46,499 nucleotides of DNA from an uncultured Acidobacteriia bacterium. GTDB lineage: Bacteria > Acidobacteriota > Terriglobia > Bryobacterales > Bryobacteraceae. A model generated the notes under the pieces. The model did not search any database and had not been told where the DNA came from. It saw only the letters and a program-made list of their open reading frames with translations. The stretch's first letter is position 1; the number at the start of each line of letters is the position of its first letter. The DNA is taken from assembly GCA_903909435.1 (NCBI GenBank), contig CAIVVT010000077.1, positions 1 to 46,499 on the forward strand, written 5' to 3'. Both the position numbers and the translations under genes were made by a program. Positions 7,287 through 16,824 of the stretch are shown piece by piece.

Positions 7287-7923
7287 TTTGCTTCATTCTC
7301 GACATCACGCTCTCGACGTAGCTCTGAGTTTCCGTAAAGGGCGGGATTCCCCCATAAAAGTCCACTCGAGACGGGCCTGCGTTGTAGGCTCCCAGGGCGA
7401 GTTTCAGATCTCCGTCATACTTCTGAAGCAACTGCTTGAGGAACTGCCCGCCCCCTTGCAGGCTTTGCCAGGGATCGAATGGATTCCCCACTCCGAATTG
7501 TGCTGCGGTGGCGGGCATCAACTGCATCAAGCCGGTGGCTCCCGCCTTGCTGACGGCGCAGGGATATAATCCGGACTCCTGACTGGCAACCGCTCCCAGA
7601 AGGCCGGAGGGCAGTTCGTTGAACTCCTCCGCTTCCTCGAATCGGTCCTTGGATTGTTCCCATTCCAAACTGGGGCAGTTTGGAGTAAGGGTCGCTCGAC
7701 CCCAAACGTCGGATGCCGCCGCCGTTATACTCCACGGCTGCTCGGCTTGGGGCTCCTCCGCGGCAACTCGCTGTCGGGCGACAGACGACTGCTGTCTTTG
7801 CAGCGCGCCTCCGGGTCCCGCAAGTGCGCGCTTCTGCCTGTCCACCGCAGCCAGTTGCCGTGAAACACTATCCCGTGCCGCCATGGTGACCGAAATGAGC
7901 AGCGCTAGCATGAGTGCCTTCAC
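7255..7923 (-). CDS. lytic transglycosylase, SLT domain
   Basis: Cleaves the MurNAc-GlcNAc bond of peptidoglycan to 1,6-anhydro products. The GTG at 7923 gives a short signal peptide (ATG 7911 is an alternative). A Gln/Ala-rich stretch (about 20-65) precedes the SLT domain (about 95-210). The catalytic Glu is E116 in ASQESGLYPCAVS; GATGLMQLMPATA and ALGAYNAGPSRV are the other family motifs. At 222 residues it is a compact SLT-only enzyme without LysM. Convergent with the DinB-fold gene, sharing 32 bp. Confidence 0.95.
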   Translation of the reverse strand: MKALMLALLISVTMAARDSVSRQLAAVDRQKRALAGPGGALQRQQSSVARQRVAAEEPQAEQPWSITAAASDVWGRATLTPNCPSLEWEQSKDRFEEAEEFNELPSGLLGAVASQESGLYPCAVSKAGATGLMQLMPATAAQFGVGNPFDPWQSLQGGGQFLKQLLQKYDGDLKLALGAYNAGPSRVDFYGGIPPFTETQSYVESVMSRMKQITASGSPVKP

Positions 7924-8192
7924 AATCAGGGCTATCGGCGCTTCCGCCCACGGACTTTATACGGGCTAGACGGAATTCCACTCCTTTGGGCCGCTAAGGT
8001 GCCTGCCCGGCACCGGCGCGACGCCAGTCAACCGGACTTCTTCAGAGCTAGGGATGAGCCGTAACGGTCGCATAACAAAGGGCTTGCTTCAAGTCCAGCG
8101 GGAGCCGTGAGCCTACCGCGTGCCATTCCGTCCGTCCAATGCCACCCCAGGTGTAATCGCGGCGGTCATGAAGGCGTCTTAGCCAAGTGACT

Positions 8193-8198
8193 GGAGGA
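8193..8198 (+). promoter_or_regulatory. Shine-Dalgarno supporting a TTG start of the TonB-dependent receptor
   Basis: GGAGGA lies 6 nt upstream of TTG 8205. It falls after the GTG at 8187, so it cannot serve that start; it argues for 8205. Confidence 0.55.
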
Positions 8199-8204
8199 AC
8201 TTGG

Positions 8205-11200
8205 TTGCCACTGCATCGAACATGGGTTGTTACGTTCCTGATGGCCTCGCTTCTGCCAGCCTCCGACTTGACCGGGAAAGTGACATCGGCAGGGAAGCCG
8301 CTCCCGGGCGCACAGATCACCGCACGTGCCGGGGAAGTCACGGAAACCTCATCCTCGGACGTGGATGGTACTTTTGCCATCCATTTGGAGGGGGCGGGTC
8401 CGGTTACGCTCGAAGTTGCGCTGTTCGGCTTTCGGCCTTCCAAGCAGACTTTAAGCCTCGAGGATGCCTCCAAGCCGTTGAACCTGAGCATGGAACTGAT
8501 CGCGCCGCGGATGCAGGCCCGCCCCGGAGGCCCGCAGACCGGGCAGGATTGGGCCCAGGTGTCGGCCTCACAGGCTGCGGAGACCATCGCCGCGGCCTCC
8601 CCCGCAGCCGGAATCGCGGCGCCGGAGACGACCGAGTCCGCTGACTCCGTGCTCGTGCAGGGGAGTATGCAGCGCGCCGGTTCGGACCTTCCGGGTGGCC
8701 CTCCTGGCATGGGACCCGGGGGCATGGGGGAAGGGCCGGGCGGAGGCTTTGACGGCGGCGGAGCAGGCGGTCCCGGCGGTGGACCCGGTGGAGGAATGGC
8801 TGGGGGCGGATTCGGCAGAGGCGGCGGAGCGGGTGGCGGCGGTGGTTTTGGAGGCAGAGGCGGCGCTGCTGGCGGGGGGCCACGCGGCGCCGGCATGCCC
8901 GATTTCGCCAACATGACTCCCGAAGAGCGCCAGAAGGCCATGGCGGAGATGCGTGCCCGCCGCGGCAACAACGGCCCTGCCGTTTTCGGCAATAACTCGT
9001 CCAATCGCCGACAGCAGTACCGCGGAGGCGCGTTCTGGAACTTCCAGAATTCGGGGATGGACGCGTCTTCATTCGCTCTGAATGGCGCACCCGTCGTTAA
9101 GCCCGACTTCAACAACTCGACCTACGGCGCATCGCTGGGCGGGCCGCTGCCGTTGCCACTGAGCATGGCGAAGGGCAGCAACTTCTTCATCAACTACACT
9201 GGAGCGCGCGGCTCGAACGGCACCTCGATGTACGGCATCGTGCCTACCGCAGCTGAGCGTAGCGGCGATTTTTCGGCCACCCTGATCCCCCGCACGCAGC
9301 AGCCGGTCTCGCTCTACGATCCTTCGAGCAAAGCGCCCATCCCAGGCGGGATCATCCCAGGAACCCAGATCAGCTCGATCGCTGCCGGTTTATTAGCGTC
9401 CTATCCGCTGCCGAACCAGTTCGGGGCTACCCAGAACTATCGTCTCGTTTACACCACGCCTCAGAACTCCGACTCGCTGAACACGCGGCTCAGCAAGACG
9501 ATCGGTAAGAACCAGTTCGCGGCCACGATCAACTGGCAGCGCCGCTCCGGCATCAACCAGCAGTTGTTCGGCTTCCAGGATCCCACCACGGGCTATGGCA
9601 TCAACTCGTCGTTGACTTTCACCCGCAGTTTCTCGCCCCACATTGTCTTCAACTCGTCGGTGCGCTACAACCTGAACCGGAACCAGACGACATCCTATTT
9701 CTCCAACGGCCAGAACGTGGCCCAGCAACTCGGTATTCAGGGCGCATCGACCAACCCTTTGAACTACGGTCCGCCCAACCTCAGCTTTACGAACTTCGCC
9801 GGGCTCAATGATTCCAATCCCACGCTACGCCGGGTTCAAACGATGACCGGCTCGGCGGGGCTGCGCTACACCCGCGGGACCCACGCAATTGCGCTGGGAA
9901 CGGACTTCACCCGGAACATCTGGAATCTGCTGGCCGAGCAAAACGCTCGCGGCACCCTGTTCTTTGGCGGTTCGTCCACCGCCGCCGTTGACGCGAATGG
10001 CCGCTCCGTCGCTAATACGGGCTACGATCTGGCCGATTTCTTATTGGGCTACATCCAGCAATCGACGATCCGCTCGGGCGGTTACGACACCTATCCGCGC
10101 TCGCACCAGGTAGACGGCTATGCGCAGGACGAGTGGAGCGTGCGCAAGAACCTGACGCTCAACGTGGGGGTTAGGTACGACTATGCCAGCCCTTTCACAG
10201 AGAAATACGGGCGCATGGTGAACCTGGATGTCGCCCCCGGGTTTACTGCGGTGGCTCCCGTCGTGGCGGGCGGGACAGGACCGTACAACGGCAAATTCCC
10301 GAATGGGCTGGTGAATTCCGACTTCAACAAGTTCTCCCCCCGGTTAGGATTCGCATACAGACCCGGCACCAAGCGCAGGACCGTCATCCGCTCGGGTTTC
10401 TCCCTGTTCTACGACAACTCGATCTACAACCGTATCCCGGGCCGGCTGACAGCCCAGCCCCCATTTGCCCAGACTTCCACCTTCATCACGGCGGCGGACA
10501 ATGTCCTCAACCTGCAGGATCCGTTCACGGGGCCGGCCAACGCGACCGTGACGAACACCTATGCCGTGGACAAGAATCTGAAGACGCCTTACGCCACCAC
10601 GTGGTCCTTGAGCGTGGAGCACGAGTTGCCCGGCTCGCTGGTAGCGAATGCCACTTATTTGGGAACCAAGGGCACCCACCTCGATGTCTCGCTGTGGCCC
10701 AACCGGCTCACCGGAGGCACGACGACAACCGCCAACGCGTCTGGCTACACGTACGACACGACGGTCGGCAACTCCATCTTCAACGCCATCCAATTGCGGC
10801 TGAACCGGCGGCTGCGCAAGGGGCTGAATTGGTCCGCCTATTATCAGTTCTCCAAGTCTATCGACGACGCTACAACCATCGGCGGCGCGGGCAGCACGGT
10901 GATCCAAAACGCAAATGACATCGAAGCCGACCGTGGTTTGTCGTCATTCGACCGCCGTCACAACTTCACCTTCAGCACGATGGCGGTCTCTCCCTTCGGG
11001 CCGCGCGGACTCTACATGAAGCGCGGCGGCACGTTCACTTCGAAGCTGCTGAGCGACTGGAGCGCCACCGCGAATTTGTCCCTGCAAACCGGCGCGCCTC
11101 TGACCGCGTCGGTTCTGGGCACTTCGGCAGATCCTTCCGGCACCGGCGCCGTTGGCTCCGGCCGGGCCGACGCCACGGGAATTCCCGTCAACTCCGGCTC

Positions 11201-11495
11201 CGGACCGTTCAATCTGCTGGCTTTCTCGGTTCCCGCTGCCGGGCAATACGGTACGGCGGGCCGCAATACAATTCCCGGACCGGGCATGATCTCGCTCAAC
11301 GCGACGTTTGGCCGCACCATTCAGTTCGGCGATTCCGCGCGGCGCAGCCTCGACATCCGGCTGTCCGCCAACAACGTCCTCAATCACGTGAACATCACGT
11401 CCTGGGGCACGGTGGTCAACTCCGCGAACTACGGTCTGCCGACCGGGGCGGGCGCCATGCGCACGCTTTCGCTTTCCATGCGAGTGAGGTTCTAG
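8205..11495 (+). CDS. Oar-like TonB-dependent receptor with glycine-rich insert
   Basis: Large outer-membrane protein (1096 aa from TTG 8205; GTG 8187 is possible but the ribosome site GGAGGA lies between them). Order: signal peptide; carboxypeptidase-regulatory-like beta sandwich (LTGKVTSAGKPLPGAQITAR, about 20-95); an Ala/Gly linker; a very glycine-rich stretch (about 165-240, DNA roughly 8690-8920); then the beta-barrel, entered through FNNSTYGASLGGPLP and VPTAAERSGDFS, which are typical of acidobacterial Oar-type receptors. It ends in LSLSMRVRF, the aromatic-terminal strand expected of an outer-membrane barrel. A standard TonB plug is not obvious. The VWFA-related gene begins 6 bp after its stop. 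Ligand unknown; such receptors are often linked to polymer uptake or surface attachment. Confidence 0.92.
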   Translation: MPLHRTWVVTFLMASLLPASDLTGKVTSAGKPLPGAQITARAGEVTETSSSDVDGTFAIHLEGAGPVTLEVALFGFRPSKQTLSLEDASKPLNLSMELIAPRMQARPGGPQTGQDWAQVSASQAAETIAAASPAAGIAAPETTESADSVLVQGSMQRAGSDLPGGPPGMGPGGMGEGPGGGFDGGGAGGPGGGPGGGMAGGGFGRGGGAGGGGGFGGRGGAAGGGPRGAGMPDFANMTPEERQKAMAEMRARRGNNGPAVFGNNSSNRRQQYRGGAFWNFQNSGMDASSFALNGAPVVKPDFNNSTYGASLGGPLPLPLSMAKGSNFFINYTGARGSNGTSMYGIVPTAAERSGDFSATLIPRTQQPVSLYDPSSKAPIPGGIIPGTQISSIAAGLLASYPLPNQFGATQNYRLVYTTPQNSDSLNTRLSKTIGKNQFAATINWQRRSGINQQLFGFQDPTTGYGINSSLTFTRSFSPHIVFNSSVRYNLNRNQTTSYFSNGQNVAQQLGIQGASTNPLNYGPPNLSFTNFAGLNDSNPTLRRVQTMTGSAGLRYTRGTHAIALGTDFTRNIWNLLAEQNARGTLFFGGSSTAAVDANGRSVANTGYDLADFLLGYIQQSTIRSGGYDTYPRSHQVDGYAQDEWSVRKNLTLNVGVRYDYASPFTEKYGRMVNLDVAPGFTAVAPVVAGGTGPYNGKFPNGLVNSDFNKFSPRLGFAYRPGTKRRTVIRSGFSLFYDNSIYNRIPGRLTAQPPFAQTSTFITAADNVLNLQDPFTGPANATVTNTYAVDKNLKTPYATTWSLSVEHELPGSLVANATYLGTKGTHLDVSLWPNRLTGGTTTTANASGYTYDTTVGNSIFNAIQLRLNRRLRKGLNWSAYYQFSKSIDDATTIGGAGSTVIQNANDIEADRGLSSFDRRHNFTFSTMAVSPFGPRGLYMKRGGTFTSKLLSDWSATANLSLQTGAPLTASVLGTSADPSGTGAVGSGRADATGIPVNSGSGPFNLLAFSVPAAGQYGTAGRNTIPGPGMISLNATFGRTIQFGDSARRSLDIRLSANNVLNHVNITSWGTVVNSANYGLPTGAGAMRTLSLSMRVRF

Positions 11496-11501
11496 GTTCC
11501 C

Positions 11502-13589
11502 ATGCGACGCACTGCTTCTTTCATCCTTGCAATCAGCCTGGTGGGAATCTGGGGGCTTGCCTCGCTGCCCGCGCAGCAGACGCCGCCGCCCGCGTCCGAG
11601 CCCAAAGACGGCGATATCCCCGTATTCAAGGCCTCCTCGAATCTCGTGCTCGTGACCGTCTACGTGCGGGGCAAGGATGGCAAACCTGTCTCCAGCCTGA
11701 AAGCCGAAGACTTCACGATCCTCGAAAACGGCAAGTCGCAGGCCATTTCGGTCTTCGATTATCAGAGTCTCAGCGAGGATTCGGCCCCCTTGCCATTGGA
11801 GAAGAGGCTGGAGGTCCGTCCCGCTCCAGAGCCCGCGTCGTCCATCCCCGCCACTCCTGCCGAGACCGCGCTCCGATTCAAGGACAAGCGTTTGCTGGTG
11901 CTCTACATCGACTGGACGTCCATGGACCCGGCGCAGCAATTGCGCGCGAAGGAGGGCGCCGAAAAGGCGGTTCGCGAACAACTGGGCCCGAGCGATCTGA
12001 TGGCCGTGCTCAGCTTCGGCACTTCGGTGGTCGTCGACCAGGAACTGACCAACGACAAGGACCTGCTGCTCGCCGCCCTGGCCCGTCATACGCCAGGGCT
12101 AGCCCCAGACATGGCCCAGGTGATCGACGACAACGACGACACCGGCGACAACAATGCACAGTTCAGCGCCGACAATTCCGAGTTCAACCTCTTCTCGACC
12201 GACCGCCGCATGGCTGCGCTCGAAGAGGCCACCAAGCGTTACGGCGCACTGCCTGAGAAGAAGGCGCTGATCTGGTTCACGGCTGACGCGGGCGGCTCGG
12301 GAACCGACAATCTGGCGTGGCTGCGTTCGGCTTCCAACGCCGCCGTGCGGTCGAATGTCTCCATCTATCCCGTCGACGTTCGCGGCCTCAAAGCCACCGT
12401 GCCGGGCGGGGACGCCTCCACCGCCTCGGTGCGCGGCTCCGGCATGTTCTCCGGACGCCAACAGAACACTGAGCGCGACCGCTTCAGCGGCTCGCAGGAC
12501 ACGCTGGTCACCGTCGCCGAGGAGACCGGCGGCAAAGCGCTGATCGACAACAACGATCTCGGCGCGGGCGTGACCATGGCGCGGCACGACCTACGCAGCT
12601 ACTACGTGCTCGGCTTCTACTCGAGCGACGAGCGGCGCGACGGCAAGTACCGCAAGATCGACGTGAAACTGAACCCGAACATCGCCGCGTCCCTCGACTT
12701 CCGCTCCGGGTATTACGCGGAAGCGGAGTTCAAGGTGATGGGCTCTGCTGGCCGCGAGAAGCAACTTCAGGACGCCATGCTGCTCGGCGACCCGGTCACC
12801 GATCTCCCTCTGGCCGTCGAAATCGATTGGTTCCGCAAAGGCAGCGAGTGGTTGGTCCCCGTGGCCGTGAAGATCCCCGGCACGGAGATCCCGCTGCGCA
12901 AGAAGGGCTCGACGGAAGAATCTACCACTTTCGACTTCCTGGGCGAGATCCGCAGCGCCAAAGGCGCGCAAGTGGCTCTGCTCCGGGACAGCATCAAGAT
13001 GCGTCTGCGCGAGGAGCAGGCGGGCAAGCTGAAGGCCCAGAACCTGCTTTACGAGACCGGGTTCCGCCTTACGCCGGGCTCGTACCGTTTGAAGATGCTG
13101 GTGCGTGAGAACGAGACCGGCAAGATGGGCACCTACGAGCGCGTGTTCCAGGTGCCGCAATACGCGGCGTCCGACTTATCGCGTTCGAGCCTCGTATTGA
13201 CCGCGCAGCGCGAGCCCGCCTCCGCTGCGGCCGTCGCCTCGGCCGGCCCCAGGCAATCGAAGAAAGCGGAGGAAGGCCACCCACTGATCGTGGGGAACCA
13301 GCGACTGGTGCCATCGGTTACGCACGTTTTCCGGCGCACGCAAACGCTTTCCGCTCTCGTCGAGGTCTACGCACCGGCGGAGTCCAGCGTTGGAGCGACG
13401 CTGAGCCTGTTCAACGCCGCGGGCAAGCGGGTTCTTGAGTCCTTCAGCACGCGGGCCGCCTCGGGCCGCCTGCTCATCGAGACTCCGCTGAAGTCGCTCG
13501 GCCCGGGCCGTTACGTCGCCCAACTCAATGTGATTGATTTCACCGGAAGGAAGTTCGCCTTCCCGCGTGGTGCGCTCACGGTGCGCTGA
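11502..13589 (+). CDS. acidobacterial VWFA-related domain protein
   Basis: Secreted protein of 695 residues: signal peptide (to about residue 25, ASLPAQ), then the VWFA-related region (about 40-400) with FKASSNLVLVTVYVRGKDGKPV and LKAEDFTILENGKSQ, which I recognise as the N-terminal signature of this acidobacterial family. Where a VWA MIDAS would have DxSxS, the sequence reads YIDWTSM, so metal coordination is doubtful. The domain closes with SYYVLGFYSSD and DFRSGYYAE. The C-terminal 270 residues are beta-rich, with a conserved-looking PSVTHVFRRTQTL segment. It follows the TonB-dependent receptor by 6 bp and is surely co-transcribed. Role unknown; surface or periplasmic binding is likely. Confidence 0.92.
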   Translation: MRRTASFILAISLVGIWGLASLPAQQTPPPASEPKDGDIPVFKASSNLVLVTVYVRGKDGKPVSSLKAEDFTILENGKSQAISVFDYQSLSEDSAPLPLEKRLEVRPAPEPASSIPATPAETALRFKDKRLLVLYIDWTSMDPAQQLRAKEGAEKAVREQLGPSDLMAVLSFGTSVVVDQELTNDKDLLLAALARHTPGLAPDMAQVIDDNDDTGDNNAQFSADNSEFNLFSTDRRMAALEEATKRYGALPEKKALIWFTADAGGSGTDNLAWLRSASNAAVRSNVSIYPVDVRGLKATVPGGDASTASVRGSGMFSGRQQNTERDRFSGSQDTLVTVAEETGGKALIDNNDLGAGVTMARHDLRSYYVLGFYSSDERRDGKYRKIDVKLNPNIAASLDFRSGYYAEAEFKVMGSAGREKQLQDAMLLGDPVTDLPLAVEIDWFRKGSEWLVPVAVKIPGTEIPLRKKGSTEESTTFDFLGEIRSAKGAQVALLRDSIKMRLREEQAGKLKAQNLLYETGFRLTPGSYRLKMLVRENETGKMGTYERVFQVPQYAASDLSRSSLVLTAQREPASAAAVASAGPRQSKKAEEGHPLIVGNQRLVPSVTHVFRRTQTLSALVEVYAPAESSVGATLSLFNAAGKRVLESFSTRAASGRLLIETPLKSLGPGRYVAQLNVIDFTGRKFAFPRGALTVR

Positions 13590-13606
13590 ACTTCCGGCTC
13601 GCCCAC

Positions 13607-14698
13607 TCAGGCCATCTGATCGAGCGCCTGGATCAGTGCCCGGATGTAGCCGTAACAATATGCGAACGACTGCAGGCCGCTGGGATCGCCGGGCGCTTGC
13701 GGCACGTGGTCCGGCATCAGCATGTACTGGTAGCCGACTTCGCGATAGACCTTAATCGCCTGCACGAAGTCGATGTCGCCCTCGTCCGGATACACTTCCC
13801 GGAAGTCGTCCCGCTTGCCCCGGATGTTCCGGAAGTGCACGTTGAAGATCTTGTTCCGCGTCCCGAAATAGCGGATCACGTCGAAGATCTCCGTGCCAGG
13901 CGACTGCAGCATCTCGCTCACGGTCCCCTGGCAGAAGTTCAGCCCGTGAAACGGGCTCTCCCTGATCGCTACGAACTTCTTTAGACCGTCCACCGTTCCC
14001 AGCACGCAGTTCACTCCCTGATAGCCTTCCGGTGGAACACCCGGGTCGTGAGGGTGGCAGGCCATGCGGACCTTGTATTCATTGGCGACCGGAATCACGC
14101 GCTCGAGGAAGTGCGCGATCCGCTCCCAGTACCGCTCGGCGTTCACCACGCCGGCCCGCGTCAAGGGCGCCTCCGGCTTGGCGTCCTTCAGCTTCCAGGT
14201 ACTGTACATCGCGTCGCCGCGGCCCTTGGTCTGACTGCTGCGGACGACACCCAGCAGGCTCATGTTGTATTTGATCGAAGGAATCCCCGCGGCGGCGCAG
14301 TTCCGGATCAGAGATTGTACCGACTCGATGTCCCGATCCCGCTCCGGACTTTCGGCTAGCATGATCGCGCCGTGCTTTTCCTTGTCGATGTGACTCGAAG
14401 CCAGGAAGGGTGGCGCCACGCAATCGATGCTGATCCCATGCCGGTCTCCGAGGTCGCGCAGTTTAAGCAGTTCGTCCACCGTGGCAACCAGACGGTCGTC
14501 TGCAATACCGGGGTAGCCGCACACATTCTTCACACCGTAGCGGGCCAGGTAAGCGAAATGAACTTCGTTGCTGGGCGCGGTCTGGCAGCCCAGCTTCATC
14601 TTTGCGCCCAGGCGATGCGCCACCGCGGCCGACGCACAAGACCCTCCCAGCGAGGCCGCCACCGGGATTGAGGCTGACAAGAAAGCCCTACGTTTCAT
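13607..14698 (-). CDS. Tat-exported mannonate-dehydratase (UxuA)-like protein
   Basis: TIM-barrel protein of 363 residues resembling UxuA, which dehydrates D-mannonate to 2-keto-3-deoxygluconate. The N-terminus carries a twin-arginine signal (KRRAFLSASIP), unusual for an enzyme that is normally cytoplasmic. Candidate metal and active-site segments match the family: MACHPHDPG (HPDDP-like), GLNFCQGTV, IFNVHFRNIRG and YMLMPDHVPQ. A minus-strand AGAGG site precedes the ATG. Its 3' end is 17 bp from the VWFA-related gene (convergent). Close relatives in this phylum are often annotated as generic xylose isomerase-like TIM barrels, so substrate identity is uncertain. Confidence 0.82.
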   Translation of the reverse strand: MKRRAFLSASIPVAASLGGSCASAAVAHRLGAKMKLGCQTAPSNEVHFAYLARYGVKNVCGYPGIADDRLVATVDELLKLRDLGDRHGISIDCVAPPFLASSHIDKEKHGAIMLAESPERDRDIESVQSLIRNCAAAGIPSIKYNMSLLGVVRSSQTKGRGDAMYSTWKLKDAKPEAPLTRAGVVNAERYWERIAHFLERVIPVANEYKVRMACHPHDPGVPPEGYQGVNCVLGTVDGLKKFVAIRESPFHGLNFCQGTVSEMLQSPGTEIFDVIRYFGTRNKIFNVHFRNIRGKRDDFREVYPDEGDIDFVQAIKVYREVGYQYMLMPDHVPQAPGDPSGLQSFAYCYGYIRALIQALDQMA

Positions 14699-14962
14699 TT
14701 CTTACCTCTCACTGTTCCCTGCTCGCGAGGCCCGTGCCATAACTCGCAATTGGCTGAAACCAGCAATTGTTCAGAAATGAGGCCATTTCGATTCAGCAAC
14801 TTGCCCGCCCTGACCCGCTGAAGCCCGGCGGTCTGACGTTTCTGCCACAGGCCGTCGGCTGCAAGGTCCATCCCACTCAACTTCAGGCGTTCAATTCTAT
14901 TCCCAACCTCGGCGTTCCATCCACTGCTCCGGCTCACTTCTCCCTGGCGCTACGCGCAAGCC

Positions 14963-14968
14963 TATAAT
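14963..14968 (+). promoter_or_regulatory. consensus -10 TATAAT 6 nt before ATG 14975
   Basis: A perfect TATAAT is followed by 6 nt and then the ATG, predicting a leaderless mRNA. The -35 is weak. The rest of the 276-bp gap 14699-14974 holds nothing else I can support. Confidence 0.5.
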
Positions 14969-14974
14969 CGTCGG

Positions 14975-16507
14975 ATGCAAGCGCCCCTGGACCTGACGAT
15001 TGTAGAGCGTCTGGAGTCGGTGAAAGGCCGGTTCGACCCGGAGAAGGCGCGTGAAATCGATGCGCTGCTCGACACCGTTGGAGCGTCCCAGGTCAGCGGA
15101 GCCGGCTTGATCGCGCGCTTGCATGAGACACTGCTGTTTCTGCGCGCCTACCCCGCCAGCCCGAGTGTCCTGCGCAAAGCAGATCGGCTGCTGCGAACTT
15201 TCGCCCAACGCATCGACGACGTCGATGCCTATGCCAGCGGGGAGATTTCGGGCATTGCGGGGACGCGCATTGCGGCCGTCTTCAGCCACGAAGTGGCCCG
15301 CAGGCTCGTGACACGCCACCCTCGCCGGTTCGCGTTGAACTGGGAAGGCTACGAGGCTCCGTCCTGCCTCCCTCCCGTTCTGTTGCGCAAGCTGAGTCTG
15401 CTGGGTGAGGACTGGCCCGTGGAGGCCAATGTGCCGTTTGAAAAGTGGCTCGGGCTGCGCGGTCTCGACTGGCTGTTGAGCGAGTTGGACGCCGACTCTT
15501 ATGATCGATTGCGAATCGCCCTGACCTGGAGTTTTGGCTCTGCGGCCGCCACCCGCTCTCTGGCACGCTGGCCCGCGCCGCGTGTCTATTACCACTCTGG
15601 CCCGCTGCTCCGCCGGTCCGAAGTCTCTCTCGCCGAGCATCTGGACGGGCCGCCGTTGCCCGTGCGCAAGTTGCGGGTAGAGGAGAGCGCGAGGCTGCTG
15701 GACTTCATCCTGGAAACCTCGGCCGTGCGCTACCGCGAGTTGTACGGCTTCACCTGGCCGGATCGCAAACATGTCTGGTTGGCCGACGGTGGGCGCGGTA
15801 TCGCGATGTGCCTCTTCGGCGTGCCCCCCGAACACCGTCTCCCGCTACGCGCCTATCACGCCGGCATGTTCTTAAAGAACGGCGTTCCCGTCGGCTACTT
15901 CGAAACGCTGTCCTTGTTTGAGCGCGCGGAGGTCGGGTTCAATCTGTACCCCGCGTTCCGCGAGGGCGAGACGGCCTATCTCTATGCGCGGCTCCTGCGA
16001 TTGCTGCGGCAGACGCTGAACGTCACGGCGTTTTCCGTCGATCCCTACCAGATCGGACTGCACAACGAGGAAGCGATCGAATCGGGCGCCTACTGGTTCT
16101 ATCGCAAACTCGGATTCCGGCCGGTCGATGCCGCCATCCTGCGACTGACGCTGCGCGAGGAGTCCAGAATGAGCGCCACGCCGGGGTATCGCACACCTCC
16201 GGCGACGTTGAGAAAGCTGGCTGAGGGAGCGCTGATCTACAATGGAGCGCAGGATTGGGATGGCTTCTCGGTGCGTCAACTCGGACTGCGCGTGGGGCGC
16301 AATTCCGGCACGCGGGATCCATGGCCGTCCGTGCTCGCGGCCATCCCCGGATTCTCGAACTGGACGGATGAGGATCGTCAGGCAGTGCAGCGAATCGTCA
16401 GCGCGCGGAAGGGCAGCACCGAGCAGCGCTACTTGCGCTGGATGCAGAGACACTCAAAGCTGCGTGCAGCGGTGTTGCGGTTAGGTACGAGTTCTGGAAG
16501 CGAATGA
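14975..16507 (+). CDS. conserved protein with C-terminal GNAT-like region
   Basis: A 510-residue cytoplasmic protein without signal or membrane segments. I do not recognise the N-terminal half (helical, charged). Residues about 285-385 look like an acyltransferase fold: HAGMFLKNGVPVGYFETL, a beta strand then ERAEVGFNLYPAFREGETAYLYARLLR, and the diagnostic AYWFYRKLGFRPVD. The tail (about 400-505) is helical and basic. Acyl-CoA-dependent transfer is an inference from the fold. The stop codon ends 2 nt before the CCA end of the convergent tRNA-Cys gene. A perfect TATAAT 6 nt before the ATG suggests leaderless translation. Confidence 0.85.
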   Translation: MQAPLDLTIVERLESVKGRFDPEKAREIDALLDTVGASQVSGAGLIARLHETLLFLRAYPASPSVLRKADRLLRTFAQRIDDVDAYASGEISGIAGTRIAAVFSHEVARRLVTRHPRRFALNWEGYEAPSCLPPVLLRKLSLLGEDWPVEANVPFEKWLGLRGLDWLLSELDADSYDRLRIALTWSFGSAAATRSLARWPAPRVYYHSGPLLRRSEVSLAEHLDGPPLPVRKLRVEESARLLDFILETSAVRYRELYGFTWPDRKHVWLADGGRGIAMCLFGVPPEHRLPLRAYHAGMFLKNGVPVGYFETLSLFERAEVGFNLYPAFREGETAYLYARLLRLLRQTLNVTAFSVDPYQIGLHNEEAIESGAYWFYRKLGFRPVDAAILRLTLREESRMSATPGYRTPPATLRKLAEGALIYNGAQDWDGFSVRQLGLRVGRNSGTRDPWPSVLAAIPGFSNWTDEDRQAVQRIVSARKGSTEQRYLRWMQRHSKLRAAVLRLGTSSGSE

Positions 16508-16509
16508 GT

Positions 16510-16584
<75 letters not shown>

Positions 16585-16675
16585 TCAAGTGAAGGGTATA
16601 TCTGCCAATATAACCCAGGAATTCGGCGAGACCGATGCCGCGCACTAGTACAGGGAGCGTGAGGGGGGATGGGGT

Positions 16676-16749
<74 letters not shown>

Positions 16750-16771
16750 CGATAGGACGGCCTAACTTCGT

Positions 16772-16800
16772 ACTATAGCGCAAGCTCACGGAAACATGAA
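16772..16800 (-). promoter_or_regulatory. tRNA-Cys promoter
   Basis: Minus-strand -10 TATAGT (16777-16772) with a candidate -35 TTCATG (16800-16795) at a 17-nt spacing. It abuts the divergent -10 of the S55 gene. Confidence 0.5.
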
Positions 16801-16811
16801 GGTTTCGCGAC

Positions 16812-16817
16812 TACAAT
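16812..16817 (+). promoter_or_regulatory. -10 TACAAT 7 nt before the GTG of the S55-domain gene
   Basis: TACAAT then 7 nt then GTG 16825: the transcript should begin at or within a base of the initiation codon. Confidence 0.45.
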
Positions 16818-16824
16818 TGAGGGA

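Noticed and set aside
8048..9115. Long minus-strand frame of Pro-rich composition opposite the TonB receptor
   Set aside because: It is the mirror of the glycine-rich tract on the other strand (GGN read as NCC Pro) and has no independent support.
14695..14937. 80-codon minus-strand frame just before the UxuA-like gene, overlapping it by 4 bp
   Set aside because: The overlap looks like coupling, but the protein shows no recognisable feature and its frame would run across the region upstream of the ATG. The AGAGG site fits the UxuA-like gene alone.
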